A stretch of DNA of 64,000 nucleotides from Protofrankia sp963555925 (GTDB lineage Bacteria > Actinomycetota > Actinomycetes > Frankiales > Frankiaceae): contig CAUVXJ010000052.1 of assembly GCA_963555925.1 (NCBI GenBank), positions 1-64,000 of the forward strand, written 5' to 3'. The position numbers and the translations under genes are program-made. Shown one piece after another: positions 1 to 13,185 of the stretch (positions within the stretch are counted from its first letter, which is position 1; each line of letters begins with the position of its first letter). Under the pieces are notes generated by a model. The model had not been told where the DNA came from. It saw only the letters and a program-made list of their open reading frames with translations, and ran no database searches.

Positions 1-3000
1 AGGGAGTGGGGTTGAAGCTTCCCTAATAAGGATAGGGACGAAGCTCGACTTCGAGTAGATGGAGACTGGAGAGTAGGGCACTTGGGCTTGCCTTCGAAGG
101 ATAGGGGTGAAGCTTGACTAAGACTAAGAAGGAAAGACTCAACAGAAGAAGGAGATAGGATCGAAGAAAGCAAAGCTAGGACATAAACCAAGGGGGATGA
201 GTTGTTGAGAGGTTCGCAGATGCTGAGACCTGGTTTGAAGAAGGAACTAGATAAACCGTAATTGAGAAGCGAAAGCTAATTAATAGAGGAGGTATGATAG
301 ACTAAAGGGAACTAGACCAAGGAGGAAGACTCGCTCGGCTAAGACTGAAAGGTTTTGAGTTTCACCAGTAGCTAAGTGGGAAACTAGCCCCTAATTCTTT
401 GAGGTCACTGGAACAAGCTTGACTGAGAAGTTGAGGGAATGAACTGAAGACTCGACAGGAGGGCCTAACCCAATAGTTGAAGAGGAAACCTTCCATTCCA
501 CAGAAGCGAGGAAAGACATTTAACTCGACTAGTTAGAGTTAGGAAAGCGGTACGTACAAGGAAAGTCAGTAAGAAAGGCAATCCAATCTGGTAAGGAAAG
601 CCGAAGTAAAGGGAGATGAAGCATAGCCTAGCGAGCGAGAGGAGTGAAGGCTAGGAGATGGGACAAGATGCTTTACTCGACTAATAAGAGGGGAAAGGGC
701 TAAGGCCAATCAGATAGGTATAGGGGGGATATGATGACCCCACGGAGCGGTATAGGTTACCAGCTTTTCTTCAAGTTGCAGGAAGGGATTGAAAGCATTC
801 TCTTAAGCAACGGAAGCAGAGGGCTTTCCCACCTCAACAGGAAGAGCTAGCTAATTCGATTCTGCTAAAGGCAAAGGAAATTCTTCTAAAAGAAGAAACT
901 GGCTTGACCTCGAAGTAGTTGACCCAATAGCTAGAGTAGAAGAAGAAAGGGAAGGCTGGGTATAAACTAAACCTAGCTAAGCTGCAGGAGCAGAAGTTAG
1001 GGTTCTTTCCACACCAAAAGACTAAGACTAAGATGTGGATTCCTCAATCACTGATACTGATATCACTAGTCGACTAAAAGGACTTTCAAACAAAGTTTCT
1101 ACCTCAAAACCGGGGAATCGCCTGCTAGTGCTAGATCAGATGCTAGATCTCTTTCCTCTTTCTTCCGATCAATCTTGGGTGTTTGGAATGGTATCGAATC
1201 GACAGAGCTCGGCTAAGACTAAGACGGATAGGCAATCTTCCTCGCCAAGGTTCGGAGATGCTTCTGCTGCAGCCTTTATCTTTATCTTTATCTTTATAGT
1301 CGGGTAAAGCTCTCAGCTAGACTAAGCAGCCTAATCCGCTAAAGCAGGTAAAGAGTACTCATTATCTATGAGATAGAGATCGGTATTTTTCGATTCTAAT
1401 TCGCTTCTTTTTTCTCTGATAATCGGTCTGTGAGCGGCTTTCTTCGGACCTTGTGTCAGCAGACAGGAATAAGAGAGACTATACACATATGATCTATCTC
1501 TAGAGTAATTACATTAAGAGGAAGTCAGAGAAAGATCAAGAGATCCTAGAATCTTGATTCTAATCTTTCTTTAATTAAAAAGAGGACAAGGGATGCTTGT
1601 TCGACCTTCGGGATAAACGCTCTTTGAATGGGTTCTTTGACAGATTTCCTTGCCGTTGCGCCCCTTGCCTTTCTTACTGGATTTCCAGTTGATGGGGAAG
1701 GCTTGGCAAAGAAGCTTGTGTCGGAAGAGAAGTGGAAAACTAAGCTGTTCGGGCTTAACCTGAACCTGATTGCCCTAGTAGGAGTCAGAATAAGGTTGAG
1801 GCTTGAAGACAAGCAACTGACATCTCGGATCTTGCCATTGCCAGGAGCATGGATGCCGAGAATGCCCTCAGTCTATGTCTGTCTATATAGGCTTTAAGGA
1901 AAAAGGCAAGTAAGCCGTAAGCCAAAAATAAAGGCTTTTAAGGACCTTCGACTGCTTATAAATAAGCTAATAACACTTTCGAGATGCGAAGAGAAGTAAG
2001 AAGGTTTACTATTGGGATAACGAAGATATGACCATATTTAAGATCTATTTTCAACAGACGAGATCGGATAGTAGAATAGAGAGAAGGATTTTTTGCTTTC
2101 TTAAAATGATAGAGAGTCAGGAGAGGGTCTATGTTAATAGAGCTCTTTAGATAGGGAGAGGAAAGACGTAACTAGACCGCAGAAAGAATAGAATCTTTTA
2201 CCGCTACATCCGCAGGAGAAGAAAACTCTGCAAAGGAGATTCCTATCCTTTCTCTAGTTGAAGACTAATCTGGATATTCCCGAAGATGCTTGACTTCGAG
2301 TTCTTGGAGTGACAGCTTTGTAAACAAGGGTCCCTTACTCTATTACTTTTCAACTTCATTGATCTGAAAGAAGTGACAGAAGAAAGCTACGGGCATATAC
2401 CCCCGCCCCGGGGGAACAAGTGCCACCTCAACAGCTATATTCTAAATCGTTAAGCCTCGCAACCCTTTCCTTTGTATCGGACCTTTCCCGCTTTCCTTAC
2501 TTTCCTTACTTGGCTAGTTCAAAAAGGCTTTTTCCACTTTGCTTTGTTCATACAAGAAGTCATAAAGAAGTGACAATTAAGATTCATAAGACTTCCCGCT
2601 CGGAAGAACTGGCTTTTCAACTGAAAGGAGGTGGAAGCTCTACTAAGACGGAGATGGAAAGGAGGGCACTTAGCTCGGCGTTAGGTAGTTAGGAGCGAAG
2701 GTAGTACGAGGCAGAGCCAAGACTAAGAGAGGATGGAACCATCAATACGTCAAGGAGAGAAAAAATGAGCGGTATAAAGAGAAAGAGACTTCCGAGCCTA
2801 TTTAATAGGAAGTAGAGAGACCTGCCGAGTAGCATGGATGGGATTTTGATCAATAGTATATTGAAATCAAAGTTGATGAGCCGAAACAAAAAAGAGCACA
2901 TACCGAGCAAGGTCAACAAGATTACAAACGAATACACAAAGTGACGGAACCGATGACGATGAGGATGAGGAGATAACGGGCGAAGGGACGAGCGAAAGGT

Positions 3001-6000
3001 AGTAAGCTAGGGTTCCTAGTATAAGAAAGAAAGTAGAGCTAGGCAAGGTCTTCTGTGAGTGAACGAGATGAGGATCGAGGCAGTTCAGTTCCCCCAGGGT
3101 AGGTGCTTTCTTCGCGAGTATGTCTGTTGATGGCGCTGTGTCCTATCTGAAAAAGGAAAGCTGTCCAACTCAATGTGTAACGCATCCGCGGCATTTGCTA
3201 CATAATCCGCATCTGTTGTCAGAATTGCTATTGCGGGAGAAAGAAGTGAAAGTCTGCTTAGTATTCTAAGAAAATGAGAAAATTCACTTCTTAAACTGCT
3301 AAGAAGAGGATTATGTTCTCAGATCGGGATTCCTATTAGATTAGATTTAGATAGAAGTATTCAAATCAGGCTCAGGACATGAGGATTAGTGGGCAATTGC
3401 CTTATTAAATTTTATAAAGGAGGAGATGCGAGGAATAGCTCATTAGATCCATGCCACTTCGAACTCCAAGTCTTAAGCAAACTGGCATCTACCTTGCCTT
3501 GCTCTGTAGCCGAAATAGATAGATTCAAAGGGCGAAGGCAAGCGGAAGCTTGAGTGACAGAGATTCCGATTCCACTTCTCCCACGGGGAAAGAAAGCCTT
3601 TATAGTGAAGCTAGCCTATTAGGCGCTGTGTAAGAGCTCTATGCTATCCATGGAATAGTGGTCAGTACTGCTTGAAAGTTTGAACCAAGTCTTGGATTCG
3701 GAAGAGAAGTAGGCGTAGAGGGGGAAAAATCCCCAATCTGGTTAACTGCTTTAGGAGTGCCGGCTCCAGGCTAGAGAAAAGATAGGCTATGAAGCTGTGA
3801 AAAAGAGTTTCTATCGAAATCTTTTTAGTCACCGATAAATAAAGTAGCTAGGCTTCCTGGTGGTTTGAAAGAGATCTTAGTGCCTTAGACGACCTAGAAG
3901 GAGGATTGCTTCTCTCACCCGTAGCAAGGTAGCCCAAGATTATTTTGAGCCGAATGAATGCCGAAGAAAGGAAGGCCTGAGAGCTTACTCCGCTGTTCGT
4001 GGTGGAATAAGGGCTTAGGAGTAGTAGGGCTAAAGGCATGCCTTAAGGCAGCTCGTGACCTAAGGTAGGCGCATTAGAATGAATTAGTCTTAGTTTTGGC
4101 ATTTCTCGCAGGAGAATAGGGAGAATTTGAAATGACAAAGCGAAATTATCTTATTAAAAAAGCGGACTAGGAGCGGAAGGCGAAAGGGGATTTCTTTAGT
4201 AAGGAAGGAAAGCAAGTTAGTTACATCTATCTTAAAGTCTGATTCGGATTCTGCTCTCGCTGTTATCAAAGTAGCGAAGTTACCAGAGGGAGAAGCTCTG
4301 ATTCCTCTTGTTGAATCGACTCTTTACAACGTATCGTATTACTTAAAAGCAAATACGTTATAAGTAAGGGCGAGAGGAAAGAGACAACAGCTGTTTACTA
4401 GCAAGCATTGAAAGCAGATGCCAGAATGACTCTTTGAACTGAACGACGTAATAAATAAAGAAACTAGCTGCCATCAAGACTGAACGAGATGAGGATTAAA
4501 GAAAAGAGAACTGTGATAACCTTTGTTTTTACCATAAAAGCAGAAAGAAGGAAAGAGAACAGATGAAAGTTCGCCCAAAAGAAGCGAGTGACTCAAGATA
4601 TGCCATCGCTCGTCTCTCTTGACCGGAGACTTGGGGGAGTTCTGTGAGCGAGGAGCGAAGCCTTTCGGTAGCTGTTAAAAAGAATCCATTCAATCAGCTC
4701 CAGAGCTAGGAGTTCTATGTCTAGGTTGAGGAGAGTCCTTTTAGTTAATCTTAGCTGCTACCCTACTTATCCCAGCTCTAAAGGCAGCTACTGACTCGTC
4801 AAGTTGAGTCGACTGTGATTCTTCTTGTTCCGCTGTGAATGGTATCGTTATCGTATTCAGTAGTTTTCCCGGCTCGCTAAAGCCCTTCTCACCATAGCAT
4901 AGAAAGAAATAGAGTCAACCCATGCGCCTTTCGCTTAGAGTAGTGAATCCAGTGAAAGACCTAGGAGAAGAAGGTCATAGTAACTGCAACAGGTGTGATA
5001 GTCCTGTAAGCATCTGTCGAATGAAATCATTATTATTTAGCTAAAGCTTTCGCCTTTATGCCGCTCAGCTCGGAAGATTCAACAAGTAGAGTAAGTATGC
5101 CATCAAACGAGTAAAGCACGGAGATCGGAGATGGATCGAATCATCAGGTTCTCTAGTCTATTGTTTCCTTAGCGTTAAGTGCTCTAAAGCTACCGTACAA
5201 CTAGCAATCTTACTTAGGGCATTACGTCAACGAATTCACGTAGAGATGTAGTCTACTGCTTCACTACGAGCATAGTGACTACTCTACCTACCATAATAGT
5301 ACATCCTAGGAATACTAGGGATAGGTAGAAAGGGTGGAAGTCTTTAAGGACAAGGACAGTTAGCTGACATTGTCTGGTGCGTGGAAAGGAAATTTACCCT
5401 AGAAGGCAGCGTAGGCGATAGCCTTGAGTGTGAGCGAACAGCGTCAGTTCGTCCCTAGGAGTCCATTCGACCATAGCGTGATGGTACGAACAACAACTAG
5501 ATTCTATATGTGAATAGTTCCCCGCCTTATTGTGCTTTTAGAGCGCTTTACGTCCCCCCGTTTGCCTTCAGCTCACCTGGTCCTTGACCCCCTTAGACTT
5601 TGCTTTAGCCACTCTTCTTGGAGCTATCTACTCCCACAATTTCGTTACAATTGTCGAATTACCAATTGAGGTACGACCGGCCGAAAGCTAACCTTGAGCT
5701 AAGCCTAGAATAAGAAAACTAGAATCGGGGGATGGGATAGTGAACGGATGCGCTAAAACTTGGTTTCATTTCGCTCCTGTTTTCACATGCAGGAGAGGTT
5801 AGGTGCGCTAAGATGGCCTAGCTCTCTTTAGCATTTCCTTAATCAGTTTGATAAACCGTTTTTTTCAAGGAAATAACAACCTTAAGCTATAGGGGTGACG
5901 CTTGACTACGTTAAGTGAGCCGTAAGGCTATAAGATTGTTCCTCATGGTAAGCCAAGCGAGGCCAGATGGAATGGATAGCTTGGTCGTAGAAGACGTAAT

Positions 6001-7446
6001 CAGAAAGCTTGGTTGGGCTCTGATTACCGGATCTGATACTATATGGATAAACTACTTCGGAGTTAGGGGCGGCACTGAAAACCGCTCTTAGACTCCACCT
6101 ATGAAAGGCTACTAATGTATTTTGCACAGGTCGGTGTGAGAGAAGAGCCAACCATTCGTGACTAGTTCCAGTCCCTACGATCGTGCCGTGCCCGCCAAAG
6201 CTGCAAGGGAAAGAAAGGCTTCCAACAAGCCTATTTCTATCTATTACAGGAAATCATAAAACAGTCCCTATCGCATTCGGTTAGCTCGAAAAGATTGACG
6301 ATGTCCAGCCGCTAATGGTCTGCACATCAAGGGACTAAATCGTGAGTGTTGATGGTAGGAATCAAATGAGGCTAGAACTCGCTTGGAACATCTCGCATGT
6401 AGGTACGATAGAATAGTAACTACCCTTCGACTCGACACCAACCAACTTCACCCAGGGCGTGCGATTCACTACTTTCTTTATTCGCCCACGAGAAGAATGG
6501 AAGCAGAAGATGAACCGCCCAGGGAATTGGCTGAAAGGTAGACTAGACCCCTACCAGTTCTTCTCTTTATGGGCGGAGAACTTCTTCAGACTTCTTCGTC
6601 ACAAACGAAAACGAATGATCGCATCTCTATCTCTACCGATCACTGCAAAGAAAATGAAAAGCGAAATTCCATTTTTGGGCTTTTCCGTGGTGAAGTAGAT
6701 AACAGCAGTCTTTCTCTTGATGCAAGTGAGTTGAGTTGGTTCGCGAGTCAGTTCTTTTCTTTTCTAGAGTGGCATTGAGCTAGTAGGCGATCTTTTCCCT
6801 TCAATTCCATCGAACCTCGCATTCAGGTGCTTAACTTAAGCCCATCGATTCGTGGAATGACGAAGTGAAATGCGGACTAAGCCTTTAAGTAATCCCACCC
6901 CAGTTTAAGATCTACGACTAGTTGGCTGATCGTCTAATTTTCTGAGTGGGAACATGTCTGATCGTAGCCCTTTCTTAGTTTCAGGAACAAGGTCCTCCTA
7001 TTCATTGAATGGAGTGATTGAAGCGGTGAAAATCCAACAATAGTAGTTCCGTCTTCCTCATTAACTATGCCTCCCTTTCCCAGTGAGCTAGTTTTGCTTT
7101 CGGTTAAGTGGTTAGCCAGCCAAAGGGAGTTTAGGATTGGTCGGAGGTAGATGGAAAAACTAGTAGTTCCCCGATAAGCATAGTAAGAGTAGCATATGTT
7201 CCCCTCTAAGCTAGTAGTTCAGGTATCATATGTTCTCTCTCGTAGGGAGAAAGAACATAGTAAAGGGGAACGCTCAGTGTCGGCTACCAATTCATGTATT
7301 GAGGAGGGGAAATTTAACCCTTTTCTCTTGAGCTTAACAGAAGCAACTATGTTCTCATGGCGCTGCCTTGTGATCATACCCCAGACCCTTCATCTCTCAA
7401 GAGCTTCAGATAATAGGATTAGGCCCCCCTGTTAACTTTCTCCTTC
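1..7446. other. Spacer with no recognisable gene
   Basis: I see no mitochondrial, plastid or transposon protein in any frame here; open frames are short (under about 90 codons) and none resembles a known family. The first kilobase is strongly purine-rich on the plus strand and is built of loosely repeated words such as GACTAAGACTAAG (near 117, 1019 and 1210; a shorter CAAGACTAAGAG near 2713) and AAGCTCGACT or AAGCTTGACT. A second word, GAACGAGATGAGGAT, occurs near 3063 and 4482. This is typical of expanded plant mitochondrial spacer of unknown origin. Confidence 0.6.
1274..1299. repeat. Hexanucleotide microsatellite (TTTATC)n
   Basis: About four tandem copies of a TTTATC unit are directly visible. 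It lies in unassigned spacer and inside a 90-codon frame that otherwise shows no family resemblance. It could be length-variable between individuals. Confidence 0.85.
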
Positions 7447-7770
7447 TTGTTGAAAGGGAAGATGATCCTTATACGCGTGGAGACCGGTACACCGTCAACT
7501 CCAGCATCGTTACGTGCCCTCATTTACATCCTTAAAGGATCAAGAATCAGTGGATCGTCTGTAGCAATTGTACCCTATTTCAATTCGGGAATGAAAGGGT
7601 TAGCCGAGGAAGTAAGTTCAGTTTACCAATCAAGAAGCCTAGGTCCCCTAGCAGGTAACCATTATCGACTCACTTCTTGGGGCACTTGGTACAAAAAAGC
7701 CAATCCCACTTGGGGCTGGTTAGCATCACATTATAGCGGATTCATAAAACAAGAGAAAGACTGCATTTAG
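7447..7770 (+). CDS. Unrecognised ORF of 107 codons
   Basis: An ATG-started open frame of 107 codons with a mixed, soluble-looking composition. Its C-terminal half is rich in Trp, Tyr and Gly (residues about 72-100, with a WGTWYKKANPTWGW segment) and it has no obvious membrane segment. I do not recognise the family and assign no function. It stands alone in spacer, with no neighbouring gene within 3 kb. The length is modest for a chance frame in 64 kb, so it may be fortuitous or a fragment of a larger imported gene, such as a plasmid- or virus-derived protein; that is a guess. The start is simply the first ATG. Confidence 0.25.
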   Translation: MLKGKMILIRVETGTPSTPASLRALIYILKGSRISGSSVAIVPYFNSGMKGLAEEVSSVYQSRSLGPLAGNHYRLTSWGTWYKKANPTWGWLASHYSGFIKQEKDCI

Positions 7771-10700
7771 AAGTAGTCTTTCTAGGTTTTTCGTCAGAGA
7801 AGGAGCCCTCATGCCCACTCTCCTTCTCCACCCCATATCAGAATAGATATAGGGTGGCCTCGCCTTAGAAGGCTACTGAAGAGAAAGAAGTGAAAAAGGT
7901 GAAGCCCACCTTTCCGAAGACCTCTGTCCGGAGTTCACGACTTATTTTATATGTCCGAATGTTGAGCCGATATAGCTTACAGCCTCTCATATGGGGGGAA
8001 GTATGGTGGATCAATAATAGGCCTTTCTGAAGGCATAGAAACTACATCTGAGGAAGATGCGGATATACGGATACGGAAGAGGAGCTCCACCTGGCGGGGT
8101 TGGCGTTCATCCCGTAGTTGGAGCGAATCACCTTCATTAGCTTAGTTCGAAATCCCCTTATATTGGTCTGAGGGTGCGCCACATGGGAGGCCTTACCGCT
8201 TGGTCGGTCCACAAATCATTCTTTTTTGTAAATGTCTCTGTTGTCACGGAGCCAGCGAAGGACATTAACATCCCCAAAAACGGACTTTTTTGAAAGCGTA
8301 GAAACGCAATCCGCAATCAATGAAAAAACTTCCTTTTTTTTTGTAATAAAAAATGCTATCTCAAAAGAATAGAAAATATTGCAAAGCAAACATGGAAAGC
8401 ACAATCAGTATCAGTACGAGTGGGGGGCCGGAAAGACGAAGAAGAGCTCTTTTAATCCAGCTGGTCAACAGCTGGCTTTTCCGTCGTGCATCCATCTGTA
8501 TGGGTCTCTTGCAATTGGTGCTCCCGTTCGCACTCATCAGATCTTGTCTCCTCCCTTGGCCCTCTTCAATCGGGTGATTTCGGCCTGAAGGATCTAAAAA
8601 TGTGGCTTTTGAGCCTAGGATTTCTATATCGACTTTCATTCACTCCCCACTTGAAAGTAATCTTTAGGTAAAGCATCTCTAGCAGACGCAATCTGTTAAT
8701 CTGATTAGTCGCTCGGAGAAAGGTAGCGAAGTACGAGTGCTCAATTCTGATTCGATATCTGGGCTTTCTTCTGTTGGAGTGAATCCCGAATCCCTTGCTT
8801 GGTCTGTTGCGGCTCCTCTTCCAGTTCGAGTGGGAGGCGCGGAAGTTGCTTGGTTACAACATGTGGTTGTGGGAGTTGCCGGTGTTGGAACATAATGCTT
8901 GGCTGGCGAAGTAGTGGAATTCGGTAGGTACGTCGCTTTGGCTTCTTTCTTTAAAAATGGATTTCTGGTTGGCTAGTCAACGGCTGGCGCTTGAATGAGT
9001 GTGCTTGCTTTGGTACAAGATAATATCGAACAAGCCAATTCCGGTGCACGAGATGCTGTTCACTTACTCTTGCAGTTCCTATTGCACCTGCACGATCAAT
9101 CAAATTAATTCGTAAGGTCTGGGAAAGCTCATCGGTCTAATATCACGCTACTCCTTCTTTCAATGTAATTCCTCTTTATTTCTTTATTGGAAATTTATTT
9201 TAGGGGCCTTGGATCTCTTTTTGCACTTCACAAGACAACCTTAGGAGCAGCTTTTTCTTGAGGAAATCTAAGGGCATAGATGCATTATCATATTGAGGAC
9301 AAAGCCCCAACCTAGACAAGGTGCTGATCTGATAATTCAACTCCATCATTGCTGGTCTGTATATGAGAATCAGGAATGGACGGTTTCGAGTTTGATGGTG
9401 CAATCGAGTTCTTTTTCTGCATCAAGACTTGAGACCGGTTATCGGATTCTTCAGTATCATCTCTATTGGCCTTTTTTTTTTATCGGAATCCAAGCACCCT
9501 TTACTAAGTTGGGGAGTAGGGTCTGCTTCGTATACCTGGCCGAAGACTTAGAATACATAATTCAGCAAAATCAGACTAAAGGATCCATCCTTAGATCTCG
9601 GGAAAACCTATTCTTCTATACCACTGCCCGCCCATGAATGTTTAAGGGGTCCCGCCCCCTACGGAATTCATTTATTTGTTGGCTCTCCCTCCCCACTTGA
9701 GTCATTTGAAAAAATACACGATTCCATCCCACCACCCGAAAGATCCTTTCCACCTATAATTGAAAGAGATTCCACAGCTGATGAATTCATATGTTCATCT
9801 TGACTTCCTTTCTACTGAGTCCTACCCGCGTCCTACATTTCCCACCAGCCCTTGAGTGGGATTTCCACCCCTTATGGATGGATCAATCGATCTTTTATCC
9901 CCATTTTTTCCACCCGACCCATAGAATAAACTTGGAGAGGAAGATACTGAAAGTGACTCCATTCATCTTATCTTAAACGAAGGTATTCGTGCTTATGGAT
10001 ACGACTACTATATAAAGAATTTCTTTAGTGGAGTGGCCTTTAAGGGGCGTGCTAAGAGGGGAGGGGCAAAGTCGACGGGTTGCCTTCGGAGCGAAATCTA
10101 AAAATGATGTGCGCTAACCTTCCAACGGTCTATCTGAGTTCTGAAAAGAAGCCATTTCACACCTCTATGATTGATTATGAAATCATCATTCGGATTTAGT
10201 AATGTGATCTTCAACCGGGTCAATTAGGGCGGCTAGATCGACCCACTCTAACTACGGCTAAACTGAATTACATAAAGTCAAATATAGTCAAGCCCCTTGT
10301 ACCCATATAAGTGAGTGGGCAAAAACCTGTACATTGGAAAATGCCAGCTTCGGGAGGATAGCGAAGCCTGCCTTAGGCTAGCGACGTCTTTCCCGGTAAG
10401 AAAAAGCGCGGGCGGGTACCTCCCTGACCCACTGAATACAAGAAAAGAAAGGGGAAGGACGTAACATAGAAGAAGTAGGCTGATCCAGATAAGCATCCTT
10501 TTGCCTTTAGTGCTTGGTAGGAGCAGCTGAGCATATGCTAGAATTAGAATCACGCGTAATGAAGCGCTTGTCTTACTTATCTAAAACATAGAAAAACCCT
10601 GCTACAAATGAGCGGCATATGAAGGGAACGAGACCCTTCGAAAGACGAGACTCAGATCGGGGATCAAAAAGCCCTTTCTTTACGTACTATTCATTTTCAG

Positions 10701-11364
10701 ATTTGTCAGATTTTTTAGATTCTGCAGATGCAGATTCGGCGTCGGCCTAGGCTTCTTTATACGTTGGATTTGGTACTATAGCCTATGCTTTAGGAAGAGG
10801 CTCAGGCCCCATAGCTTAAGGTGGATCGGATCAAACATACTTTTCACACATACAGACGAAAAAGAGGAAAAAAAATCATCAACTTCAACTGCTGAATGCC
10901 CCGGATCACGGGTATTCTTATTGTGGTTATAGACCCCACATTGGCTTGGCTACTGGAATCATTTATTCCCCTCTATTCTAGCTTCAGATTTGGCTTAAGC
11001 TTCGCTTCGGATTCTTAAGATTAGGGGGAAACTGGAGCTTTTGGTTTGGATGCTTCGGTGGGTTCGGATGAAAGAGAAGAATCTTACTCCTCAGTGGAAG
11101 ATTCGGCATCCTAGGGTGCTTATGTGTATGCTTTCTAAGTTTAGGAAATGAAAATGGAATCCTATTTCTATGCCTTCCGAAACTCGGTTTTAGGCTTTAA
11201 CCTTCCCCTTAGGACCAGGCTGACATTAGCGAACGCTCATAACGTCCTTGCTTTCTCGATATCAGTAATTAAGGATCTCTCCTCCTTCTGGTAGGTGCAA
11301 GCAAGAAAATAAATATCAATATGTATAAATTCCGTGAGCAGCGATTGAACTGAACGTTCCAAGT
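7771..11364. other. Spacer with no recognisable gene
   Basis: Several open frames of 60-115 codons occur (for example 9293-9637 plus and 10278-10553 minus), but none shows conserved motifs of mitochondrial, plastid or transposon proteins. I found no tRNA-like T arm and no group II domain V. The segment just downstream (3') of trnI/ccmC, 10600-11350, is AT-rich and carries no supported gene. Confidence 0.55.
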
Positions 11365-11423
<59 letters not shown>

Positions 11424-11437
<14 letters not shown>

Positions 11438-12176
11438 AAAGAGACTCCGCGAGTGAACTAGGTTTTTGTATTCCTTCTCGAGCTTCTATTTCTTCCGTTA
11501 AAGGAGATTCGGGCAAAGATGGAATAGGAAGACGTGTTTCCAAAACAAAGAAGATACGGGTTGAGAAGGGGAAGTTAGCAAAGTTAGACAAGATTGGAAT
11601 GGGCATAGGAACATGTATTGATGTACCAGATCCGCTAATGCTCCCAGGTTGATGCGATGTATTCCACCAGTTGACTGAAAACTTGATTATTGGTATATCG
11701 ATCGGTCCAGCACGGATTGAAATAGAAGCCGGTTCGACAGGAAGCTTTTGAAAACGCAGTGCACCCAGGTAAATAAGGAACGAGATGAATACAGAGGTTA
11801 AACGAGCATCCCACACCCAAAAGGTGCCCCACATAGGTCTTCCCCGAAACCCCCCAGTAACTAAAGTAAACAACGTAAAAAAAGCACCTATTTCTGTACC
11901 GGTTCCGGAAGAGCGAAGAAAGAGGGGATGTTTTGTTAATAGGAACAAGAAAGTGTTTATAGCCATAGCGATATAAACAAGAATACTCATCCGAGCCGCA
12001 GGAACATGTACATAGAGAATACGAGAATTTCCACCTTGTTGAAGATCTAGTGGTGCTACCCGAAGACTTAAATGAATAGCCATCGCTGTTAAGAACAACC
12101 GAGATCCAATGAGAATTTGCGCATAGCTTCTGGTCTTTGACATCAAAAAAGAAGGTTGTAATAACGAAACAGACAT
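11424..12176 (-). CDS. ccmC: Cytochrome c maturation protein CcmC
   Basis: CcmC is the inner-membrane heme handler of the system I cytochrome c maturation pathway; it works with CcmE and the CcmF subunits. The 250-residue product has the expected length for plants. It contains the tryptophan-rich WWD-type motif (WGTFWVWDARLTS, about residues 117-129), flanked by hydrophobic membrane segments (for example 24-36, 67-80 and 97-109) and by His residues in the two flanking external loops. The N terminus MSVSLLQPSFLMSKTRSYAQ matches plant CcmC, which supports this start. Many Ser, Pro and Thr codons probably need C-to-U editing. The stop codon lies inside the downstream trnI-CAU, and tRNA excision would leave a message without a stop codon. 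The nearest upstream frames on the same strand are 12589-13185 and 12351-12857. Confidence 0.97.
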
Positions 12177-12588
12177 GTGAGAATTTGGTCCTAGCTAGTG
12201 GAACAAGAAAGACATGCATCTATATTCAATACGCAATCAAAGGATTTCCCTTAACGAAGAATTCCCCCAGCTTTGTTTTCGCTCCGCGAGCAAGGAGTGC
12301 CACGCACGAGCGGAGCGGCATACCGAAAAAAGAAAGGAGGAGCTCTATACCTACCACCAACCAGATAAAAGTTTGTCTCTTTTAGAAACAAAAGAGACAA
12401 AGTAGGGGCTATTTTTGCCCAGCCTCTCCAGACTGAAAAAGACATCCCTTAGACTGTTTAAGGAAAAGTCTTGTCCATTCTTCGTCTTGATGAACCTTGC
12501 CCCGCTTTCAAGCCAGCCCCTATTTGGCTCAAGCTCTGCCAGTTTAAAGAGAATTCTTCCTTTCATCTCAAAGAGGAGGCTGGCTTTA

Positions 12589-13185
12589 TCAAAAAAGAAC
12601 TCCGATTGAGGAAGCTCCCCTTTCCCCCTGTAGTTGCAGATGAGCCGCAAATAGATTTGCGAAAGGCTTTCCCCCCCAATCTGCGGGGTGTAGTCCGAAG
12701 TGGAAGTTTCCTCCCCCGTCTCTCCTTCCACCTGTACAGGGTGAATATGGAGAGGAAAGAAGGTTTCTATTGGACGGCCCAGCTTCGGAGAAGGAGAAAG
12801 CATTTGCTGCCGGCACCGTTCTTGGTACTGGGGGGAGCGTTGGCCCTTGACGTTCATAAGCTCGTTCTTCCATACGAAGAGAATTCGGGATTTCCCCTAA
12901 AGTATGGCAAAAATCCTGGAATTCTCGTTCGGAACAAGTCTCTGACGATGAGGAAAGTTGACATACATTAGCGGAAAGGGCGAGATCCCGCAAATGCGTT
13001 TTTGGTGGTACAACCACTCGACTGTCAACTTCTAATCCACCTAAGTCGTTGAATGTAGAAGTTGAAGGAACTTCGAGGGGTGGATTATGGGGCACCTGCG
13101 ACAGCGCTTCGTGAGCCGCGCTCAAAGTTCTTTGTTGACCACTCTCACTAAGATAAGGTAAAATGGCGTGTAGCAATTCTTCCAT
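12589..13185 (-). CDS. Unrecognised ORF of 198 codons upstream of ccmC
   Basis: A 198-codon frame starting MEELLHAILPYLSESGQQR, rich in Ser, Pro and Gly, with no membrane segment. I do not recognise it. A second minus-strand frame (12351-12857, 168 codons) overlaps its 3' part in another phase. The pair could be a frameshifted ancestral ORF, or one may be a shadow of the other. It lies on the ccmC strand, about 410 nt upstream of the ccmC start, so it could share a transcript with ccmC. Length and an ordinary start codon are the only support; the function is unknown. Confidence 0.35.
   Translation of the reverse strand: MEELLHAILPYLSESGQQRTLSAAHEALSQVPHNPPLEVPSTSTFNDLGGLEVDSRVVVPPKTHLRDLALSANVCQLSSSSETCSEREFQDFCHTLGEIPNSLRMEERAYERQGPTLPPVPRTVPAANAFSFSEAGPSNRNLLSSPYSPCTGGRRDGGGNFHFGLHPADWGGKPFANLFAAHLQLQGERGASSIGVLF

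Noticed and set aside
2689..2937. 82-codon hydrophobic minus-strand frame
   Set aside because: Its hydrophobicity comes from reading a purine-rich strand in antisense (many Leu, Phe and Ser codons); no family resemblance.
8353..8671. Cluster of overlapping frames on both strands (60-92 codons)
   Set aside because: None resembles a known family and all overlap each other; most or all are chance frames.
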